Part shown: positions 6,000 through 7,323 of the stretch, one piece after another | Layout: every line of letters begins with the position of its first letter | Numbering within the stretch: position 1 is the stretch's first letter | From: Chitinophagaceae bacterium | GTDB lineage: Bacteria; Bacteroidota; Bacteroidia; Chitinophagales; Chitinophagaceae | DNA: 7,323 nt | Assembly (NCBI GenBank): GCA_016741945.1 | Contig: JACVCQ010000112.1 | Span: 1-7,323, forward strand | Direction of reading: 5' to 3' | Position numbers and translations under genes: made by a program | The notes under the pieces: model-generated | The model's database searches: none | What the model was told of the DNA's origin: nothing | What the model saw: only the letters and a program-made list of their open reading frames with translations

Positions 6000-6476
6000 A
6001 TGAGCGAGAGTACTATGTATGTTACCAAGGAGACATTTGACAAAATGCGTGAAGAGTTGCAGAAAATGAAATCAGTGGATCGTCCTGCTGCCTCAAGAGC
6101 TATTGCGGAAGCCCGTGAGAAAGGTGATTTAAAAGAAAATGCAGAATATGATGCTGCCAAGGAAGCGCAGGGTATGCTAGAAGCTAAAATTAAACAGCTC
6201 GAAGGTGCTATTGCCAATGCTAAGATTATTGATACTAGTGATATTGATACGAGTAAAGTAACCATCCTTACGAAAGTAACCATCACCAATATGGCTACTA
6301 AAAAAACAGTAACTTATCAGATCGTTGGTGAGAAAGAAGCAGATCTAAAAGCAGGAAAGATCTCAGCAGGATCACCTATTGGTAAAGGCTTGATGGGTAA
6401 AGCAAAGGGTGAAGTAGCAGAAGTACAAGCTCCCACCGGAATTATCAAATTCAAAATTGAAGATATAACTGTTTAA
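6000..6476 (+). CDS. greA: Transcription elongation factor GreA
   Basis: GreA enters the RNA polymerase secondary channel and stimulates cleavage of backtracked RNA, rescuing stalled complexes. From the ATG at 6000 the protein has 158 residues, the normal family length. An N-terminal antiparallel coiled coil (about 8-78) carries the tip motif GDLKENAEY (42-50), with the acidic pair Asp43 and Glu46 that helps hold the catalytic magnesium. A C-terminal FKBP-like domain (about 84-158) includes SPIGKGLMGKAKGEVAEV (125-142). The frame is open back to a GTG at 5940, but that would add 20 residues (Cys- and Arg-rich, unlike GreA) encoded by the leader hairpin, so I reject it. Met6 (6015) is a possible shorter start. 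Expression may be controlled by the leader hairpin at 5941-5978. A strong hairpin follows the stop, then the HIT gene. Confidence 0.95.
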   Translation: MSESTMYVTKETFDKMREELQKMKSVDRPAASRAIAEAREKGDLKENAEYDAAKEAQGMLEAKIKQLEGAIANAKIIDTSDIDTSKVTILTKVTITNMATKKTVTYQIVGEKEADLKAGKISAGSPIGKGLMGKAKGEVAEVQAPTGIIKFKIEDITV

Positions 6477-6484
6477 TCACAGGT

Positions 6485-6528
6485 AAGCATGTTGAAATGA
6501 CTCATTTTTTCATTTCAACATGCTTTTT
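6485..6528 (+). terminator. Strong hairpin with T tract between greA and the HIT gene
   Basis: Bases 6485-6500 (AAGCATGTTGAAATGA) are perfectly complementary to 6510-6525, giving a 16-bp stem with a 9-base loop (6501-6509). The T run 6524-6528 overlaps and follows the stem. It begins 8 bases after the greA stop and ends 16 bases before the HIT ATG. It fits an intrinsic terminator for greA, probably leaky because no separate promoter for the HIT gene is evident. Confidence 0.72.
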
Positions 6529-6544
6529 CCATCAACCTCTTTCT

Positions 6545-6934
6545 ATGACTATTTTCTCAAAGATCATTGCAGGAGAGATCCCTTCATACAAAATTGCTGA
6601 AAACGATCATTTTTTTGCTTTTTTAGATATTTTCCCACTGGCAGAAGGTCATGTACTTGTGGTTCCTAAACAGGAAACGGATCATTTCTTTGATCTGGAT
6701 GAAAACTATTTATCTCAAATATTGCTATTTGCGAAACCCATTGCAAAAGCTATTGAAAAAGCATTCCCTTGTAATCGTTGTGGGATGAGTGTAGTAGGTT
6801 TGGAAGTTCCACATGCACATGTACATCTTATTCCCATTAACTCTGCCGACGATCTACAGTTTACCCGCAAAAAACTGAAGCTATCCCCCGATCAGCTGAA
6901 GCAAGTTCAAGAGAAGATACTTGCTGTTCTGTGA
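6545..6934 (+). CDS. HIT family protein (histidine triad, Hint-like nucleotide hydrolase)
   Basis: This is a small cytosolic protein of the histidine-triad superfamily, whose members bind nucleotides and hydrolyse phosphoramidate or related bonds, typically as homodimers. The 129 residues begin TIFSKIIAGEIPSYKIAEND, a standard HIT N terminus. They continue with LAEGHVLVVPK (32-42) and end in a C-terminal HIT motif VPHAHVHLIP with His90, His92 and His94; the middle histidine is the usual nucleophile. The length is normal. The frame extends to an ATG at 6497, but that sits inside the greA terminator hairpin and would add 16 non-conserved residues, so I chose 6545. The physiological substrate is unknown. 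I recall the greA-HIT order as common in Bacteroidota, which suggests co-transcription through a leaky terminator (inference). A complex palindromic repeat starts seven bases after its TGA. Confidence 0.93.
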   Translation: MTIFSKIIAGEIPSYKIAENDHFFAFLDIFPLAEGHVLVVPKQETDHFFDLDENYLSQILLFAKPIAKAIEKAFPCNRCGMSVVGLEVPHAHVHLIPINSADDLQFTRKKLKLSPDQLKQVQEKILAVL

Positions 6935-6940
6935 AGAAGA

Positions 6941-7086
6941 GTGAAAAGTCAAAAGTGAAAGGTGAAAAGAGAGGTATAAAGTTATCTACTATGGACTATC
7001 GACATGGTCCATGGTCGATAGTCCATAGTAGGAAATATTTTAACTTTTGACTTTTCACCTTTCACTCCTCACTTTAGACTTTTCCC
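6941..7086. repeat. Nested palindromic element with heptamer-repeat arms, HIT/UMF1 spacer
   Basis: The left arm (6941-6968) is four 7-base units: GTGAAAA, GTCAAAA, GTGAAAG, GTGAAAA. The right side (7045-7086) is six units of the complementary type: TTTTGAC, TTTTCAC, CTTTCAC, TCCTCAC, TTTAGAC, TTTTCCC. The arms share a perfect 15-base inverted match (6955-6969 with 7051-7065), and the longer arm differs by whole units. Between them lies a separate 18-bp perfect palindrome (6986-7031). The element fills most of the 194-base spacer and has no coding frame or transposase. Confidence 0.85.
6986..7031. repeat. 18-bp perfect inverted repeat at the core of the palindromic element
   Basis: CTACTATGGACTATCGAC (6986-7003) is exactly complementary in reverse to 7014-7031, with a 10-base loop (7004-7013). 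The loop holds a second small palindrome, CATGG-T-CCATG (7003-7013), offset by one base from the main axis. The sequence after the right arm is AT-rich but not a pure T run, so it is only a weak terminator candidate for the HIT gene. Confidence 0.9.
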
Positions 7087-7102
7087 CCTCTCAGTTTCCC
7101 CT

Positions 7103-7110
7103 TATCTTTA
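7103..7110 (+). promoter_or_regulatory. Possible -7 box for the UMF1-like gene
   Basis: TATCTTTA matches TAnnTTTG at all but the last base and ends 18 bases before the ATG at 7129. It lies just after the palindromic element. No clear -33 box is seen. Weak evidence. Confidence 0.3.
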
Positions 7111-7128
7111 AGTATCAAAACCCTCCAC

Positions 7129-7323
7129 ATGCAAACTACTGCATCCAAAAGAGTCATTAATGGCTGGGCCATGTATGACTGGGCAAATAGTGTATATAAT
7201 CTGGTTATTACTTCAACTATTTTTCCTGCTTATTTTGAAGCGGTGACCGGTGATGGTAATGATGCTACTTCTAATGATATTGTTCGCTTATTTGGCCGAG
7301 AGTTTGTTAATACCTCTTTGTAC
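7129..7323 (+). CDS. MFS transporter, UMF1/Atg22-like family, N-terminal 65 residues (cut by window end)
   Basis: This is an inner-membrane transporter of the major facilitator superfamily. Only the first 65 codons are present and the frame is still open at the edge. The N terminus contains INGWAMYDWANSVYNLVITS (10-29), the hallmark of the UMF1 (unknown major facilitator, Atg22-like) group, in which a 'W.lYDwAnSay..vi.t..fp.Yf' pattern starts the first membrane helix. The rest visible here is the first helix followed by an external loop rich in Gly, Asp and Asn. The yeast relative Atg22 exports amino acids from the vacuole; bacterial substrates are not known. The ATG at 7129 is the only sensible start, with Gln-Thr-Thr before the basic Lys-Arg. 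It follows a palindromic repeat and may have its own promoter (possible -7 box at 7103-7110). Confidence 0.85.
   Translation, partial: MQTTASKRVINGWAMYDWANSVYNLVITSTIFPAYFEAVTGDGNDATSNDIVRLFGREFVNTSLY

Noticed and set aside
5940..6000. In-frame GTG start giving GreA 20 extra residues
   Set aside because: The extension is encoded by the leader hairpin and T tract, is Cys- and Arg-rich, and makes the protein longer than the family's usual 157-158 residues. The ATG at 6000 gives 158.
5954..6289. Minus-strand open frame of 111 codons opposite greA
   Set aside because: It is a shadow of the greA coding frame, low in complexity, and spans the leader hairpin; no independent evidence.
6497..6545. 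In-frame ATG giving the HIT protein 16 extra residues
   Set aside because: It lies inside the greA terminator hairpin, and the family N terminus (TIFSKIIAGEIPSYKI) begins right after the ATG at 6545.
6941..7086. CRISPR-like array
   Set aside because: The repeats are only 7 bases, contiguous without spacers, and inverted around a hairpin; there are no cas genes.

Overview
The window looks like ordinary chromosome of a member of the Bacteroidota, most likely a Chitinophagaceae relative (the family is my inference). The DNA is AT-rich. Start codons lack clear Shine-Dalgarno sequences. Two promoters carry the Bacteroidota -7 box TAnnTTTG, and the proteins read as Bacteroidota versions of their families. 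No rRNA, tRNA, CRISPR array, insertion sequence or phage gene is visible.

Layout. At the left edge (+) is the 3' part of an ABC-2 type permease gene that seems to carry a single-base frameshift near position 60. It is followed 10 bases later by a periplasmic LolA-like protein (580-1275). Facing it, with stop codons back to back, is a minus-strand pair: pdxA (2149-3240, vitamin B6 synthesis) and an aldose-1-epimerase/LacX-like gene (1276-2145). A 157-base divergent spacer separates pdxA from rsmA (3398-4156, 16S rRNA dimethylation), which is followed by a D-2-hydroxyacid dehydrogenase (4176-5111). That gene overlaps by 4 bases, tail to tail, a CPBP intramembrane protease (5108-5818, minus). 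Next comes greA (6000-6476), then a HIT-family gene (6545-6934). At the right edge is the first 65 codons of a UMF1/Atg22-like MFS transporter.

The genes are housekeeping or widespread families; the unusual signals lie between them. (1) greA has a promoter-proximal hairpin plus T8 tract, placed so that it would end transcription about 40 nt after the start. This is a candidate attenuator resembling the E. coli greA leader that makes GraL RNAs. (2) Two spacers (pdxA/rsmA, and HIT/UMF1) hold inverted repeats whose arms are strings of degenerate heptamers. (3) The same kind of heptamer, four perfect copies of TTTTCAC, lies inside the signal-peptide codons of the lolA-like gene, where gain or loss of one copy would truncate the protein. 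(4) The greA-HIT junction holds a 16-bp hairpin that ends 19 bases before the HIT start codon. (5) The rsmA promoter sits so close to its ATG that the mRNA is probably leaderless.
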